Below, piece after piece: positions 45,470 through 55,631 of a DNA stretch of 64,000 nt. This DNA is from Archaeoglobaceae archaeon (GTDB lineage Archaea; Halobacteriota; Archaeoglobi; Archaeoglobales; Archaeoglobaceae): the NCBI GenBank assembly GCA_026986375.1, contig JALSOQ010000005.1, positions 1-64,000 of the forward strand, given 5' to 3'. The notes under the pieces are model-generated. The model was given only the letters and a program-made list of their open reading frames with translations. It did not search any database and was not told the DNA's origin. How positions within the stretch are numbered: the first letter of the stretch is position 1; each line of letters begins with the position of its first letter. The translations under genes were made by a program, and so were the position numbers.

Positions 45470-46921
45470 ATGGCTGGATTCGAAAGCTTATTCAGAAAGA
45501 TTACCGACTACAAGTGGGAGCTTCCTAAGGGTTACAAGCCGGGAATGAAGGTTCCGGCGATATTCTACATCAACCGTAAGCTCATGCAGATATTGGAGAG
45601 GGATGCCGTGGAGCAGGCTGCGAACGTTGCCACGATGCCCGGAATTCAGGTTGCGAGTTTGGTTATGCCCGACGTTCACGTCGGTTACGGTTTTCCGATC
45701 GGAGGTGTTGCCGGATTCGATGCCGATGAAGGCGTCGTAAGCCCTGGAGGGGTAGGCTTCGACATTAACTGCGGCGTCAGGCTTATTAGAACGAATTTGA
45801 CCGTCGATGAGGTTAGACCTAAAATTAGAGAGCTTATAGACGAGCTTTTCGTTGCGGTTCCTTCTGGTGTTGGGAGTGAGGGTAGGCTGAGGGTCAGCGA
45901 CAGGGAGTTGGACGAGGTCCTTTTGGAGGGAGCCAAGTGGGCGGTTGAGAACGGATACGGATACGAGAGAGACTTGGAGCACTGCGAAGAGAACGGGGCG
46001 ATGGAGGGGGCTAAGCCGGAAGTGGTGAGCAGGAAGGCGAGGGAGAGAGGAAGACCACAGCTTGGAACTCTTGGAAGCGGAAACCACTTCTTGGAAGTCC
46101 AGTATGTGGAAAAGATCTACGATGAAAAAGCCGCTAAAGCCATGGGTCTCTTTGAAGGACAAGTGACGGTAATGGTTCACTGCGGTAGCAGGGGTTTGGG
46201 TCATCAGGTTTGTTCGGATTTCTTGGTGGTTTTGGATAGGGCGGTCAGGAAATACGGCATAAAGCTACCGGACAGACAACTCGCGTGCGCTCCGATAAAG
46301 AGCAAGGAGGGGGAGGATTACTTCGGCGGAATGGCCGCAAGCGCTAACTACGCTTGGTGCAACAGGCAGATAATAACCCACTGGGTTAGGGAGACTTTCC
46401 AGAAGGTCTTCAAGATGAGCGAGGAGGACTTGGGGATGGAGTTGGTTTACGATGTAGCCCACAACATAGCCAAGTTCGAGACTCATAGGGTGGACGGTAA
46501 GAAGTTGAGGGTGTGCGTTCACAGGAAAGGAGCTACGAGAGCGTTCGGCCCCGGACATCCAGACATCCCGAAGGATTACAGAGATATAGGCCAGCCCGTC
46601 CTGATTCCCGGTAGCATGGGGACTCCGAGTTACGTTTTAGTTGGGACGGAGAAGGCGATGGAGGAAACCTTCGGCTCAACTTGCCACGGAAGCGGTAGGG
46701 TGATGAGTAGGGCAGCTGCTAAAAGGAGATTAAGAGGAAACGTGGTCAAACAGAAACTCGAACAGAGAGGGATATACGTCAGAGCAACGCACGGAGCTTT
46801 GCTCGCCGAGGAGGCTCCGGAAGCTTACAAGCTGAGCGACGATGTCGTCGATGTAGTCCATAGAGCCGGAATATCGAAGATCGTTGCGAGGTTGTTGCCC
46901 TTGGGTGTTGCCAAAGGTTGA
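45470..46921 (+). CDS. rtcB: RNA-splicing ligase RtcB
   Basis: A 483-residue tRNA ligase that joins 2',3'-cyclic phosphate and 5'-OH ends, using Mn2+ and GTP, in tRNA splicing and repair. Blocks visible are [17 protein letters not shown], the Cys-containing [32 protein letters not shown], and the guanylylated His near [19 protein letters not shown] (cut: [11 protein letters not shown]). No intein interrupts the gene, unlike several archaeal rtcB genes. Confidence 0.93.
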   Translation: MAGFESLFRKITDYKWELPKGYKPGMKVPAIFYINRKLMQILERDAVEQAANVATMPGIQVASLVMPDVHVGYGFPIGGVAGFDADEGVVSPGGVGFDINCGVRLIRTNLTVDEVRPKIRELIDELFVAVPSGVGSEGRLRVSDRELDEVLLEGAKWAVENGYGYERDLEHCEENGAMEGAKPEVVSRKARERGRPQLGTLGSGNHFLEVQYVEKIYDEKAAKAMGLFEGQVTVMVHCGSRGLGHQVCSDFLVVLDRAVRKYGIKLPDRQLACAPIKSKEGEDYFGGMAASANYAWCNRQIITHWVRETFQKVFKMSEEDLGMELVYDVAHNIAKFETHRVDGKKLRVCVHRKGATRAFGPGHPDIPKDYRDIGQPVLIPGSMGTPSYVLVGTEKAMEETFGSTCHGSGRVMSRAAAKRRLRGNVVKQKLEQRGIYVRATHGALLAEEAPEAYKLSDDVVDVVHRAGISKIVARLLPLGVAKG

Positions 46922-47068
46922 TGTAGTTTAGATATATTTTAGTTATTATTTTTAAAATTTAGAAATCTCCAAATATACTACTATATTAATTTTTGGGATT
47001 ACTAATTTACGAGAACAGAGATTGATTTAAAGAAAGATTTAAGGCATCTGCGACTATGACGTAGATTT

Positions 47069-47497
47069 ATGAGATTAACTAAAAAAGAACTGATATCATT
47101 GATTACATTGAGCATTATGGTAATCCAGCTCTTTGTACATTTTCACAAACATGCCGATCTGGAAGTTCGGGATCTTAATAGTATCCATTACTCTCATTTT
47201 GGAATGCCCGCTAAACTAAGGTTCTATATAATTAATTATGGAAACACGGTTGCAACCATCGATAAAAGTAAAATTTTGGTATTTACTATCGTTGAGGGGG
47301 AGAAAGTTCCTCTTTATAAAAGCTATTTTGAGCTCAACTTGAGTAGGAGTTCTGTGGAACCTAACGATGAAATAACAGTTGAGCTCAAAATAGAACCATT
47401 TGGCGATATACCTCAAATAAGAAAGTATGCCATTGAAATACCTTATGAACCGGGAAACAAGTATTTATATAAAGAATTTATAATTTATTGGATATAA
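47069..47497 (+). CDS. Membrane-anchored Ig-like extracellular protein, unknown
   Basis: The 142-residue product has one N-terminal hydrophobic helix (about 9-25), then a beta-rich domain: LRFYIINYGNTVATIDKSKI, VEPNDEITVELKIEPFG. This resembles an Ig-like or DUF-type domain in archaeal surface proteins. No cysteine or catalytic motif. Base use is AT-rich. It stands alone, convergent with vapC. Confidence 0.6.
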   Translation: MRLTKKELISLITLSIMVIQLFVHFHKHADLEVRDLNSIHYSHFGMPAKLRFYIINYGNTVATIDKSKILVFTIVEGEKVPLYKSYFELNLSRSSVEPNDEITVELKIEPFGDIPQIRKYAIEIPYEPGNKYLYKEFIIYWI

Positions 47498-47507
47498 ATT
47501 TATAAAT

Positions 47508-47834
47508 CTAAAAAATTCTTTTAACATCGACCTTGTCAAAATCGCTATCGTTCGAAAGAATGGTATCTATACCGTTTAGCTTCATCGTTGCGTAATGTAT
47601 TGCATCCTCAAATCTCAACTTTTCGAAACCCATTGCAAAGTTCAGCACTTCTTGAGTTAGAGGTAGAATAGTTATACCGATCTCCTCCAAGATCTCTGGA
47701 ATGTTTCTAAGCTTCGTCAACGCGTGCAACGTGCATAGATCGTCTAACTCCTCGAAATATCTCTTCGCTTTCTCCCCGAATCCGGGATGGGCGGTTAGGT
47801 AGTAGTAGATCACGTTGACATCCACGTATATCAC
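47508..47834 (-). CDS. VapC-type PIN-domain toxin
   Basis: A short 108-residue PIN protein: MIYVDVNVIYYYL (first Asp), FEDAIHYATM (Asp), and LSNDSDFDKVDV (last Asps). GTG 47834 overlaps the antitoxin stop (GTGA). The central region is shorter than in most VapCs, yet the acidic core remains. Expected role: ribonuclease toxin held by the upstream small protein. Confidence 0.75.
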   Translation of the reverse strand: MIYVDVNVIYYYLTAHPGFGEKAKRYFEELDDLCTLHALTKLRNIPEILEEIGITILPLTQEVLNFAMGFEKLRFEDAIHYATMKLNGIDTILSNDSDFDKVDVKRIF

Positions 47835-47968
47835 AGTTCATCCCTCACGGCTTTAAGCGTTAACTCTTCGGCTTTCTTTTCGATTTCTTCCACCGTTAAA
47901 TGTCTGTCAACCTTAACGATACCATAATATTTCTCTATCTTCTTCCTGATCGGTCTTAAAACAATCAT
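47831..47968 (-). CDS. VapB-like antitoxin
   Basis: A 45-residue protein from ATG 47968: a short basic strand (MIVLRPIRKKIEKYYGIVKV) then helices with VEEIEKKAEELTLKAVRDEL. It overlaps the PIN gene start by 4 bases. This is the usual antitoxin-first order of vapBC. The family is too short to name with confidence. Confidence 0.6.
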   Translation of the reverse strand: MIVLRPIRKKIEKYYGIVKVDRHLTVEEIEKKAEELTLKAVRDEL

Positions 47969-47987
47969 ATAAAAATAAAACGTCCGG

Positions 47988-49025
47988 TTAAATTGCCGTT
48001 TCAGTTTTTTTATCGAACAGAACTATTTTCTTAGGTTTTAACCGAACCTTATCACCGAACTCGAACCTCCTATCTCCGGGCACTATCACCTTCACCATCT
48101 CTCCTTCAACCGATACCGTTACTATCTGCTCTCTCCCCAAGTGCTCGACCGAATACACCTCTCCCTCTATACCCTCTCCTATTTCCACGTCGTGCGGTCT
48201 GAATCCAACTATCACTTCTCCTCTAACGCTTTCGTATTCCTTTGGTAGAGGGATCGTGCTCTTCCCTATTCTAAGAATTCCCCTATCGGCAAAGCCGTTG
48301 AGGAAGTTCATCGGCGGATTTCCTATGAAACCTCCCACGAACTTGTGCCTCGGCCTCTCGTATATCTCCTCCGGCGTTCCTACTTGCAATAGCCTTCCGT
48401 CCTTTATGACAGCAATCCTATCCGCCATTGCCAAAGCTTCCGCCTGATCGTGCGTCACGTAAACGGCGGTAATTCCCAGCTTCTTTTGCAGCCTCTTCAA
48501 CTCCGCCCTGACCTCTATCCTAAGCAGAGCGTCCAAGTTGCTAAGGGGTTCGTCCAAAAGCAGAACGTCCGGTTCTTTAACGAGCGCTCTCGCTATCGCA
48601 ACTCTCTGCTGTTGTCCACCGCTCAACTGCCACGGATACCTGTCGAGGAGGTTCTCTATCTTCAGCATCTCCGTCACTTCCGCAACCTTCCTTCTTATTT
48701 CTCCCTTCGCCACCTTCCTAAGTTCGAGCGGGAAAGTTATGTTTTCGAAAACGCTCATGTGCGGGTAGAGGGCCCAGTTTTGAAATACCAATCCGACGTT
48801 TCTGTCCTTGGGCGGAAGATCCGTGACATCTCCGTCGTCGAAGTATATCCTACCCTTCGTAGGTTTGTAAATTCCGGCTATGATGTAAAGTAGCGTCGAT
48901 TTTCCGCTTCCGGAAGGGCCTAAGAGTGCCATGAACTCCCCTTCCTCTATTTCGAGGTCTATCCCGTCCAGAGCTTTGAAATCTCCGAATTCCTTCGTTA
49001 TGTTCTCAAGCCTTATCCTAACCAC
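47988..49025 (-). CDS. ABC transporter ATPase, MalK/UgpC-like
   Basis: From GTG 49025 (ribosome site GGGGTGATT) it has 345 residues. Walker A is LLGPSGSGKSTL, the Q loop is VFQNWALYPHM, the signature is LSGGQQQR, and Walker B is LLLDEPLSNLDA. The C-terminal TOBE region (HDVEIGEGIEGEVYSVEH) marks a carbohydrate-type (CUT1) importer ATPase. An upstream extension reads through the permease gene in another frame and is not coding. Confidence 0.88.
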   Translation of the reverse strand: MVRIRLENITKEFGDFKALDGIDLEIEEGEFMALLGPSGSGKSTLLYIIAGIYKPTKGRIYFDDGDVTDLPPKDRNVGLVFQNWALYPHMSVFENITFPLELRKVAKGEIRRKVAEVTEMLKIENLLDRYPWQLSGGQQQRVAIARALVKEPDVLLLDEPLSNLDALLRIEVRAELKRLQKKLGITAVYVTHDQAEALAMADRIAVIKDGRLLQVGTPEEIYERPRHKFVGGFIGNPPMNFLNGFADRGILRIGKSTIPLPKEYESVRGEVIVGFRPHDVEIGEGIEGEVYSVEHLGREQIVTVSVEGEMVKVIVPGDRRFEFGDKVRLKPKKIVLFDKKTETAI

Positions 49026-49030
49026 CGCAA

Positions 49031-49894
49031 TCACCCCTTTAAACCTCCAGAATACCCTTGCAGAAGGATGCGTTGGGCTATCAGGAAGAATACAATCGTC
49101 GGGAGAAGGTAGAGTGTTCCCGCGGCCGCTATCAGGGGCATGTGAGAGAATTCGGACTCTATGTTGGATTCTATGAACGTGGCGAGCGTTTGGTCTATTA
49201 AGAAAGTCCTGACGTATATTATGTCCTGCCATCCGGCTATGAACGCGAATAGAGCTACGGCCAGAATACCCGGTTTAACCAGAGGTAGCATGATCTTCCT
49301 CCAAACCGTGATCCTCGAAGCTCCGTCTATTATCCCCGACCACTCGAACTCCCAAGGGATCGCGTCGAAGAAACCCTTCATCAGCCAGACCGACATCGGT
49401 ATCTCGAGCGCCCCCCTCGCTAAAATTACGTAGAAGAAGGAGTAGAACCTCATTAAATCGGGATCTTGGGGAAGGGTGAGCTTATACAGAAGGTAAACGC
49501 CAACTATCAGAGCAACTCCCGGAAAAGCGTGGAGGACGAGCAACGCAATCATTACGTGTTTTCTTCCCCTGAAGTCCATCCTCGATAAAGCATATCCTGC
49601 GAGGGTGCTTACAATCGTCACCAATCCGGCAACACCCAAAGCAACTATCAGCGTGTTCAGAGTAATTTCGAAGATGTTCACCCTTATACTGCCCGTTATC
49701 GCCATCTTCCCCTGAAAGAGGTTTATCCAGTTTTCCAACGTCGGACGGAACGATTTAAGGTTGGTTACCATCTCCTCGCTGAAACTCGAAAGCACCAAGA
49801 GTGAGAAAGCCAAAATCATCGGAACGCTCGCGATAACTATCGTCAAAATAATCAGAAGTTCCGATTTTCTCGATTTAGTCTCTATATCCCTCAT
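49031..49894 (-). CDS. ABC transporter permease, MalG-like
   Basis: From ATG 49894 the product is 287 residues with six membrane helices and the EAA loop EWSGIIDGASRITVWRKIMLPLV (cut: IIDGASRITVWRKIMLP). It forms the channel with the second permease. ATGA overlap with its partner. The longer frame to 50203 is out of register with the partner gene and is rejected. Confidence 0.88.
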   Translation of the reverse strand: MRDIETKSRKSELLIILTIVIASVPMILAFSLLVLSSFSEEMVTNLKSFRPTLENWINLFQGKMAITGSIRVNIFEITLNTLIVALGVAGLVTIVSTLAGYALSRMDFRGRKHVMIALLVLHAFPGVALIVGVYLLYKLTLPQDPDLMRFYSFFYVILARGALEIPMSVWLMKGFFDAIPWEFEWSGIIDGASRITVWRKIMLPLVKPGILAVALFAFIAGWQDIIYVRTFLIDQTLATFIESNIESEFSHMPLIAAAGTLYLLPTIVFFLIAQRILLQGYSGGLKG

Positions 49895-50775
49895 ACGTCT
49901 CCCCTCGGCCTCTTCATCATCTTCTCGAACCCTAAAAGCTTTAGAGTTAAGAATCCACCCGAAACTCCTATTACTGATAGGATTACCGCAGCCGCGAGTC
50001 CTTGGTCGAGTTCTCCACCTAAGAACGCCGTGTTGTATACGTATAGAGCAAGGGTGGTTCCGTAATCTCTGTTCACTAAGTTCCATTCGACGAGAAGGAA
50101 GAGATGGCAGTATGTAGTCAGAAGGCTGAGGAACTGCCAGGTCAGAACGTATAGGAGGTGCCACTTGAGGAGGGGTATAAGGATTCTCTTGGATATCGTC
50201 CAAGCTGAGGCTCCGTCAACCCTTGCAGCTATAACGAGCTCCTTCGGAATTTGATTCAGGGCTGAGGTGAAAACTATCATTCCGAAGCTTACGCCTACGA
50301 GTCCGTTTACAAAAATTATTACGCTCCACGCTCCCCACGGAATTATCTGCCCCCAAGGAATTGGCTGATGTATTATGCCCAGTTCCATCAGAATGGAGTT
50401 CAGCGTTCCTATACTCGTTTCGTGGAAGAAGTAATACCAGACGAGGCTGTAAACCGCTATAGGAGCTATCCTCGGAAGCAACCAGAGCAACCTGAATTTC
50501 GAACCCACGATATCTGAAAGAAAGAACGTTCCCAAAGCCAGACCCAAACCGCCGAAAACGTTTACGACGAGCGTTATCAGGATGAAAACGATAGTAGTTA
50601 GAACTATCGCCTTAAATGAAGGATCGTGCTGAAACATATAAAAAAGTCTATGGTAATTGTAAAATCCTACGAGATCGAACAGATACTTGACGTTCCAGTT
50701 CTTCATCGAAGTGAAGCTTAGATATACTGTCATCACGAGCGGGATGAGGTAGAATATCAACACCATTACCAACAT
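49891..50775 (-). CDS. ABC transporter permease, MalF-like
   Basis: A 294-residue permease with about six membrane helices and the EAA loop ELVIAARVDGASAWTISKRI. The N-terminus begins directly at a helix (MLVMVLIFYLIPLVMTVYLS). It partners the MalG-like permease. Gene order binding protein - permease - permease - ATPase is typical of sugar importers, although the solute is unknown. Confidence 0.87.
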   Translation of the reverse strand: MLVMVLIFYLIPLVMTVYLSFTSMKNWNVKYLFDLVGFYNYHRLFYMFQHDPSFKAIVLTTIVFILITLVVNVFGGLGLALGTFFLSDIVGSKFRLLWLLPRIAPIAVYSLVWYYFFHETSIGTLNSILMELGIIHQPIPWGQIIPWGAWSVIIFVNGLVGVSFGMIVFTSALNQIPKELVIAARVDGASAWTISKRILIPLLKWHLLYVLTWQFLSLLTTYCHLFLLVEWNLVNRDYGTTLALYVYNTAFLGGELDQGLAAAVILSVIGVSGGFLTLKLLGFEKMMKRPRGDV

Positions 50776-50825
50776 GGGGGTTAAAAAAATAGGAGGGTTT
50801 TCGTTCTCTCCTTCATTCGGTCACC

Positions 50826-52428
50826 TCAGGGGAAAGTCCAGTTCTCCGGTATCTTACCCACTATTTCAACGTTCTTCGACAGATCCGGATCCGCCTTTAC
50901 CTTCTGGATTACGTATTCCACCGCCTTTTCTGGAGTCATCTCACCCCTCAGCACCTTGTCGACTGCGTCGGTGAATATGTCCGCGAGGGCGGGATACTTC
51001 GGATGTGCCGGAGCCAAATGCGTGTATTCGAGCATGTAGCTAACGTTCGCCAGGAACTGAGCGTTTATAGGATTGACGGTCTTCTCGACTATGTCCTTTA
51101 TGTTCTGTTTGACGGTGGGATCGAGATCAACGTTCATCCTCTTCAACTCTTCGAGCCAAGTCTCATCCTTTAGAAGCTTTGCCGCCTCCTTTCTAACCGG
51201 AAGATGGGCCGATATTATGCTGTGTATTGCGTTTATGTCTGGATCGCTCGCTTTCACTATTACGAGGAACGCGAGCTCGTGGTATATGTCCTTAAGCTCG
51301 TCGTATTTCGGATTCTGCTGTCCGGCCTTGGAGTTTATCATCCACACGAACGGCTGGCTTAGTGTTACGGGCTTATCTCCCTTCTCTCCTGCCGGGAATA
51401 GCGTGTATGCGAACCACTCCTTAACTTCTTCGGGCGTAAGGGATCTTCCGTGGTAATACTTTTTCATCTGCCACTCCGTCCAATACCACGTTCCTCCTAT
51501 GTCGAACAGCGTCTTTCCTTCCACTATCGTCGGATGTATCTGCTTTGCCCAATCCCAAGCCATCATATCCTTAGGAATCAAACCATCCCTCGCGAACTTC
51601 CATTCGACGAACAGCCACTTGTAAACCGCAGGAACATCGAGGACGAGCTTTCCTGTTTTTTCATCGTAAAGCTTGCCTCCGAAGGCGAAGATGAACTGGA
51701 TGAGATCGGGATGGGCGGATCCCTTTCTGTGTATCAGTCCCCATTCGACGTAACCCTCATCCTTAGCCTTCTTAGCCCAGTAATACACGTCCTTCCAAGT
51801 GAACTCTCCTGCCCTTACCTTCTCCGGCAGAGTTTTGACGTCGAGCCCTATCTTCTCCGCCACATCCTTTCTGACGTAAAGCGGTCTCGCTTCAGTGTCC
51901 TGTGGTAAACCGTACAGCCTTCCCTTGTATTCGCACGCCTTTATGAGAGTCGGATAGAAGTCGTCGATCAGCTTGCCGTAAGCTTTGGCGTAGTTGGTTA
52001 TGTCGAGTATGTATCCCTCCTCCGCGAGAGTGGGTATGTATACGTAGCTGTTAACGAAGAAATCTCCCGCCTGTCCCAAGGGTTGCTTGCTCAGGAATTC
52101 CTCGTATGCGTCTTGGAAGGACGAGACGTATCTCTTGTCCGTTATAACTATCCTGACGTTTACGCCGTTCTCCTTCCATATATCATTTATTCTCCTTGCT
52201 CCCTCAACTATTCCGTAAACTCTCATCACGCTGTTCGGATCCCCAGAACCCCACACCGAGAACTTAACTTCGTGAATACCCGTTCTTCTCAAGGATCTTG
52301 CCGATCTCTACAACATCCTTCGTCACGTTACCGGTTAGCTTGACCTCCACCTTTTCGGCCTTCTTCTGTTCCGCACAGCAACACACCGTCAAAGCGAGAA
52401 GAACGGCCAAAGCGACCTTAAACCTCAT
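50826..52428 (-). pseudogene. ABC solute-binding lipoprotein, frameshifted near its N-terminus
   Basis: The signal-peptide frame starts at ATG 52428 (MRFKVALAVLLALTVCCCAE, lipobox-like Cys run), reads KILEKNG and stops at 52270 or so. The mature protein continues in the next frame (IHEVKFSVWGSGDPNSV), reaching 50826. One extra G in a GGG run (about 52287) explains the break. The remaining 480 residues look intact as a CUT1-type binding protein (PYNRDVAE-type region, WTWYDPRT-type features absent). It may be a true pseudogene, a sequencing error, or a slip site. If broken, the importer loses its binding protein. Confidence 0.75.
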
Positions 52429-52465
52429 AGGAATTATATATTCTCAATGCTGATATGGATAATCC

Positions 52466-53539
52466 TCATCGACCGAAGCAACCCCAATACTTCGAATGCA
52501 CGTTCTTCACGATCTCTATAGTCCTTATCACCCTCTCTTTTACGTCCATCTTCCTCCACTTCAACTCCTCCAAGTATCTCTTCGGCTCCCTTATGTAGCT
52601 CAGATCCAATCCCGCCATAGCGGCTATTATTCCCAAGTTAGTATACGGCAGAGCCGCCTCTACGCTGTAACCTCCCTCCAAAACCGCGAACAGCCTTCCT
52701 TTGCACAGCCTCTCCGAAAGATCCACGGCCCTTTTCATCATCTCCGCGTACCCCCTTGCAGTCAAAGCGAGACCCGTGATCGGATCTGTGAAGTGATTGT
52801 CCTGCCCGGCGGAAATCGCTATGAAATCGGGTTCAAATTCCTCGGCGACAGGCTCTATTATTTCGTCGAAGACCATAAGGTATTCCTCGTCACCCGTCCC
52901 GGGTGGGAGGGGAACGTTTATCGTGAAACCTTCACCCCTTCCCTTTCCCACTTCCTCCGGATAACCGGTGCCGGGGTAGAGGGGCATCTGGTGTAGGGAG
53001 ATGAACAGAACCCTGTCGTCCTCGTAGAATATCTCCTGCGTTCCATCGCCGTGATGGGCGTCCCAGTCGAGTATAAGAATCCTCTCGAATCCCCTGTTGA
53101 GCAACCACTTCACGGCTATCGCCATGTTGTTGAAGTAGCAGAATCCCGCACCCATGTAAGGCTTGGCGTGATGCCCCGGTGGACGAACCATCGCGAAAGC
53201 GTTTTCGACCTCTCCTTCAGCAACGACTTCCGCAGCTTTTATAGCCCCTCCAACTGCCAACAGAGCTCTTTCGAAGACTCCGACGGGTATGTTGGTGTCC
53301 CAGTCTATTATTCCCCCTATCTTGCTGTAACGCCTCAGGTATTCGACGTAATCTTCGGTGTGAACTTCCAAAACGTCCTCTATTCTCGCCGGCTCTGGCT
53401 CTATCAGCTTTATCTTAGGATTGTCGAATATCCCTTCCTCCATCAACTGATCCATAGTGTAGGCGAGCCTTTCTCTCCTTTCCGGATGTGTTGGAGTTTG
53501 TTCGTGTTCCAGATACTTCGGATGGTAAATCAGTCCCAT
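52466..53539 (-). CDS. Histone deacetylase/acetoin-utilisation family hydrolase
   Basis: A 357-residue zinc-dependent deacetylase fold. The active site is seen in RPPGHHAKPYMGAGFCYFNN (His pair), LDWDAHHGDGTQ (Asp-His zinc ligands) and ISAGQDNHFTDP (Asp ligand). The family includes protein and polyamine deacetylases; the substrate here is unknown. ATG 53539 is favoured over a GTG two codons upstream. Confidence 0.9.
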   Translation of the reverse strand: MGLIYHPKYLEHEQTPTHPERRERLAYTMDQLMEEGIFDNPKIKLIEPEPARIEDVLEVHTEDYVEYLRRYSKIGGIIDWDTNIPVGVFERALLAVGGAIKAAEVVAEGEVENAFAMVRPPGHHAKPYMGAGFCYFNNMAIAVKWLLNRGFERILILDWDAHHGDGTQEIFYEDDRVLFISLHQMPLYPGTGYPEEVGKGRGEGFTINVPLPPGTGDEEYLMVFDEIIEPVAEEFEPDFIAISAGQDNHFTDPITGLALTARGYAEMMKRAVDLSERLCKGRLFAVLEGGYSVEAALPYTNLGIIAAMAGLDLSYIREPKRYLEELKWRKMDVKERVIRTIEIVKNVHSKYWGCFGR

Positions 53540-53557
53540 AACCACGATTACGAGTTT

Positions 53558-53953
53558 TCACGACTCTTTAAATAGTTTCTGATCTCCTCTACGATTTTCA
53601 ACTTCCTTTCTATCGCTTTTCTTAAGACGGACATTCTTTCCCCCCAACTTCTCGAACTCCTCGCAGAAGTACGTTTCGCACAGTGCCGGCTTGACCTTTA
53701 ACACGCAACCGTTTTCACCGCAATATTTGCAGAGTCCATCTTTGATCCTCCCGTTCGGAATCTTAACTCCGAGCATGGCATTTATTCTTAGCAGGATATC
53801 ATCGACCGCATCCTCAACCCAATCCCTACAGCAACTTCCGAAAACTTCCGCACATCTCTTGCATACGTCCGATACTCCCAACTCCTCCATGAGCTTAGAA
53901 ACTTCCTCTATCGCCTTCTCAAGCTCTTCGAAACGTTTTTTAACGTCGAACAT
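53558..53953 (-). CDS. Cys-cluster (YkgJ-like) protein
   Basis: From ATG 53953 it has 131 residues: a coiled-coil start (RFEELEKAIEEVSKLMEELG), then cysteines in CKRCAEVFGSCCRDW, CKYCGENGCVLK, and CETYFCEEF, typical of the YkgJ/zinc- or iron-binding cluster family. The C-terminus is basic. It diverges from the COG1031 radical SAM gene (11 bases between starts), suggesting shared control or function. Confidence 0.65.
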   Translation of the reverse strand: MFDVKKRFEELEKAIEEVSKLMEELGVSDVCKRCAEVFGSCCRDWVEDAVDDILLRINAMLGVKIPNGRIKDGLCKYCGENGCVLKVKPALCETYFCEEFEKLGGKNVRLKKSDRKEVENRRGDQKLFKES

Positions 53954-53964
53954 CGCGTTTTGAT

Positions 53965-55590
53965 GTGAGGGTCTGCATTTTGGACGGTTACGTTGACGAG
54001 CCTTCGTGCTTGGGCGTTCCTCCATACGTCTCACCCTACCCCCGATACGTTTACGGGATGCTGAAGGATTTGGAGTTGAACGCTAAGTTCGTTACGATAG
54101 ACGAATTGAGGAACGACGAATCTCTCCAGAGAAAACTCATGGACTACGACTTGGTCATCGTTATAGCCGGCATAGCAGTTCCGGGGAAGTATTTGGGCGG
54201 AACTCCCCTCTCCCTGAAAGAACTCAGAGAGCTTCCGTTTAGGAAGGTCGTCGTCGGGCCTATAGCTCTCGAAATGGGTGAGGAGGAGAAGGAGGCTTTG
54301 AACGTTTTGGATTTCCCTTTCGAGAGAAGGCTTTTCGAGTTCCTCTGCGAGTTTACGGGGAGAAGGGATAGGCTAAAGAGGTTGGACATTGAAGGGAGGG
54401 ATTTCGTTAACAGGTTTGCAATTTTGGGTGCGGAGGTCGTAAAGCAACATCCCGACTACCCATACGTGATCTGCGAGATCGAAACGTATAGGGGATGTTA
54501 CTGGAGGAGATGTTCCTTCTGCATAGAGAGAATCCACGGAAAACCGTCCATGAGAAATCCGAAGGCCGTTCTGGACGAAATCCACGCGTTGTATCTTCAC
54601 GGAGTAAGATACTTCCGGCTCGGTAATCAGACGGACTTCTTCACGTATATGGCGGATTACGACTACGAAGTTCCCAAGCCGAATCCGGATTTCATGAAGA
54701 ACTTCCACAGGGAGTTGTGGAGGAAGTGTCCGAAGATAAGGACGCTGCATCTGGACAACGTTAACCCCAAGACGATAGCAGAGCATCCCGAGGAATCCAA
54801 GGAGATAATCAAGACGATAGTCCTCTACCAGACCCCGGGAAACGTGGCTGCGATGGGTTTGGAGAGTGCGGACGAGAGGGTTGTGAGGAAGAACGACCTA
54901 TGTGTAACGCCTGAGGACGTTCTGTTCGCGGTAGAGCTCGTTAATAAATACGGGAGATTCGCCGGTTACAACGGACTTCCCTACTTTCTACCGGGCATAA
55001 ACTTCGTCATAGGTCTGAAGGGGGAGAGGAAGGAAACCTTCGAGAAGAACTACGAGTTCCTCAAAGAGTTGCTTGAAAGGGGTTTGTTGGTTAGAAGGAT
55101 AAACATAAGGCAGGTAAAGGTCTTCAGGGGGACTCCGATGGAGGAGATAGGATACAGAAACGTCTTGAGACACAAGAAGTTCTTTAGAATTTTCAAGGAG
55201 AGGGTTAGGAGGGACATAGACAGGGAGATGCTCAAGAAGATCGTTCCGGTAGGTAGGAAGATCACGGATCTCAGGTGCGAGGTGAGGGAGGGTAGAATAA
55301 CTTTCGCAAGGCAGTTAGCGACGTATCCTTTACTCGTCGGAGTAGTCGGAGAATTCGAGAGAAACACGTTTTTGGATGCGAGGGTCGTGGATTACGGGAG
55401 GAGGTCGATAACCGCCGTCCCCATCCTGAACCCGAACACCGCAAGGTTGTATCAGCTTGAGGCGATACCGGGCGTGGGTAAGGTTACCGCCGGAAAGATA
55501 GTGGCGAATCGTCCGTATAAGAGTTTGGACGACCTGAGAAGGGTGTTGGGCGACGAATTCGATAGGGTGAAGGACTTCTTTTCCCTTTAA
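53965..55590 (+). CDS. Radical SAM protein with C-terminal helix-hairpin-helix (COG1031)
   Basis: A 541-residue enzyme. A Rossmann-like B12-binding-type N-terminal domain (about 1-135) is followed by the radical SAM core whose cluster motif is C-x4-C-x2-C (RGCYWRRCSFCIER, near 178), not the usual C-x3-C-x2-C. The C-terminus carries a DNA-binding helix-hairpin-helix (IPGVGKVTAGKIVANRPY, about 490-510). It starts at GTG 53965. The COG1031 group is widespread in archaea but without a proven reaction. Confidence 0.85.
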   Translation: MRVCILDGYVDEPSCLGVPPYVSPYPRYVYGMLKDLELNAKFVTIDELRNDESLQRKLMDYDLVIVIAGIAVPGKYLGGTPLSLKELRELPFRKVVVGPIALEMGEEEKEALNVLDFPFERRLFEFLCEFTGRRDRLKRLDIEGRDFVNRFAILGAEVVKQHPDYPYVICEIETYRGCYWRRCSFCIERIHGKPSMRNPKAVLDEIHALYLHGVRYFRLGNQTDFFTYMADYDYEVPKPNPDFMKNFHRELWRKCPKIRTLHLDNVNPKTIAEHPEESKEIIKTIVLYQTPGNVAAMGLESADERVVRKNDLCVTPEDVLFAVELVNKYGRFAGYNGLPYFLPGINFVIGLKGERKETFEKNYEFLKELLERGLLVRRINIRQVKVFRGTPMEEIGYRNVLRHKKFFRIFKERVRRDIDREMLKKIVPVGRKITDLRCEVREGRITFARQLATYPLLVGVVGEFERNTFLDARVVDYGRRSITAVPILNPNTARLYQLEAIPGVGKVTAGKIVANRPYKSLDDLRRVLGDEFDRVKDFFSL

Positions 55591-55631
55591 AACAGCGCAA
55601 CCCTTTTGTTTTTCCACGCGTAAAATTCATC

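Noticed and set aside
49026-49232. Long N-terminal extension of the ABC ATPase frame
   Set aside because: It lacks homology and reads across the permease gene; GTG 49025 with a good ribosome site is the natural start.
49895-50203. Long N-terminal extension of the MalG-like permease
   Set aside because: Low-complexity non-membrane sequence overlapping the partner permease; ATG 49894 gives an ATGA junction.
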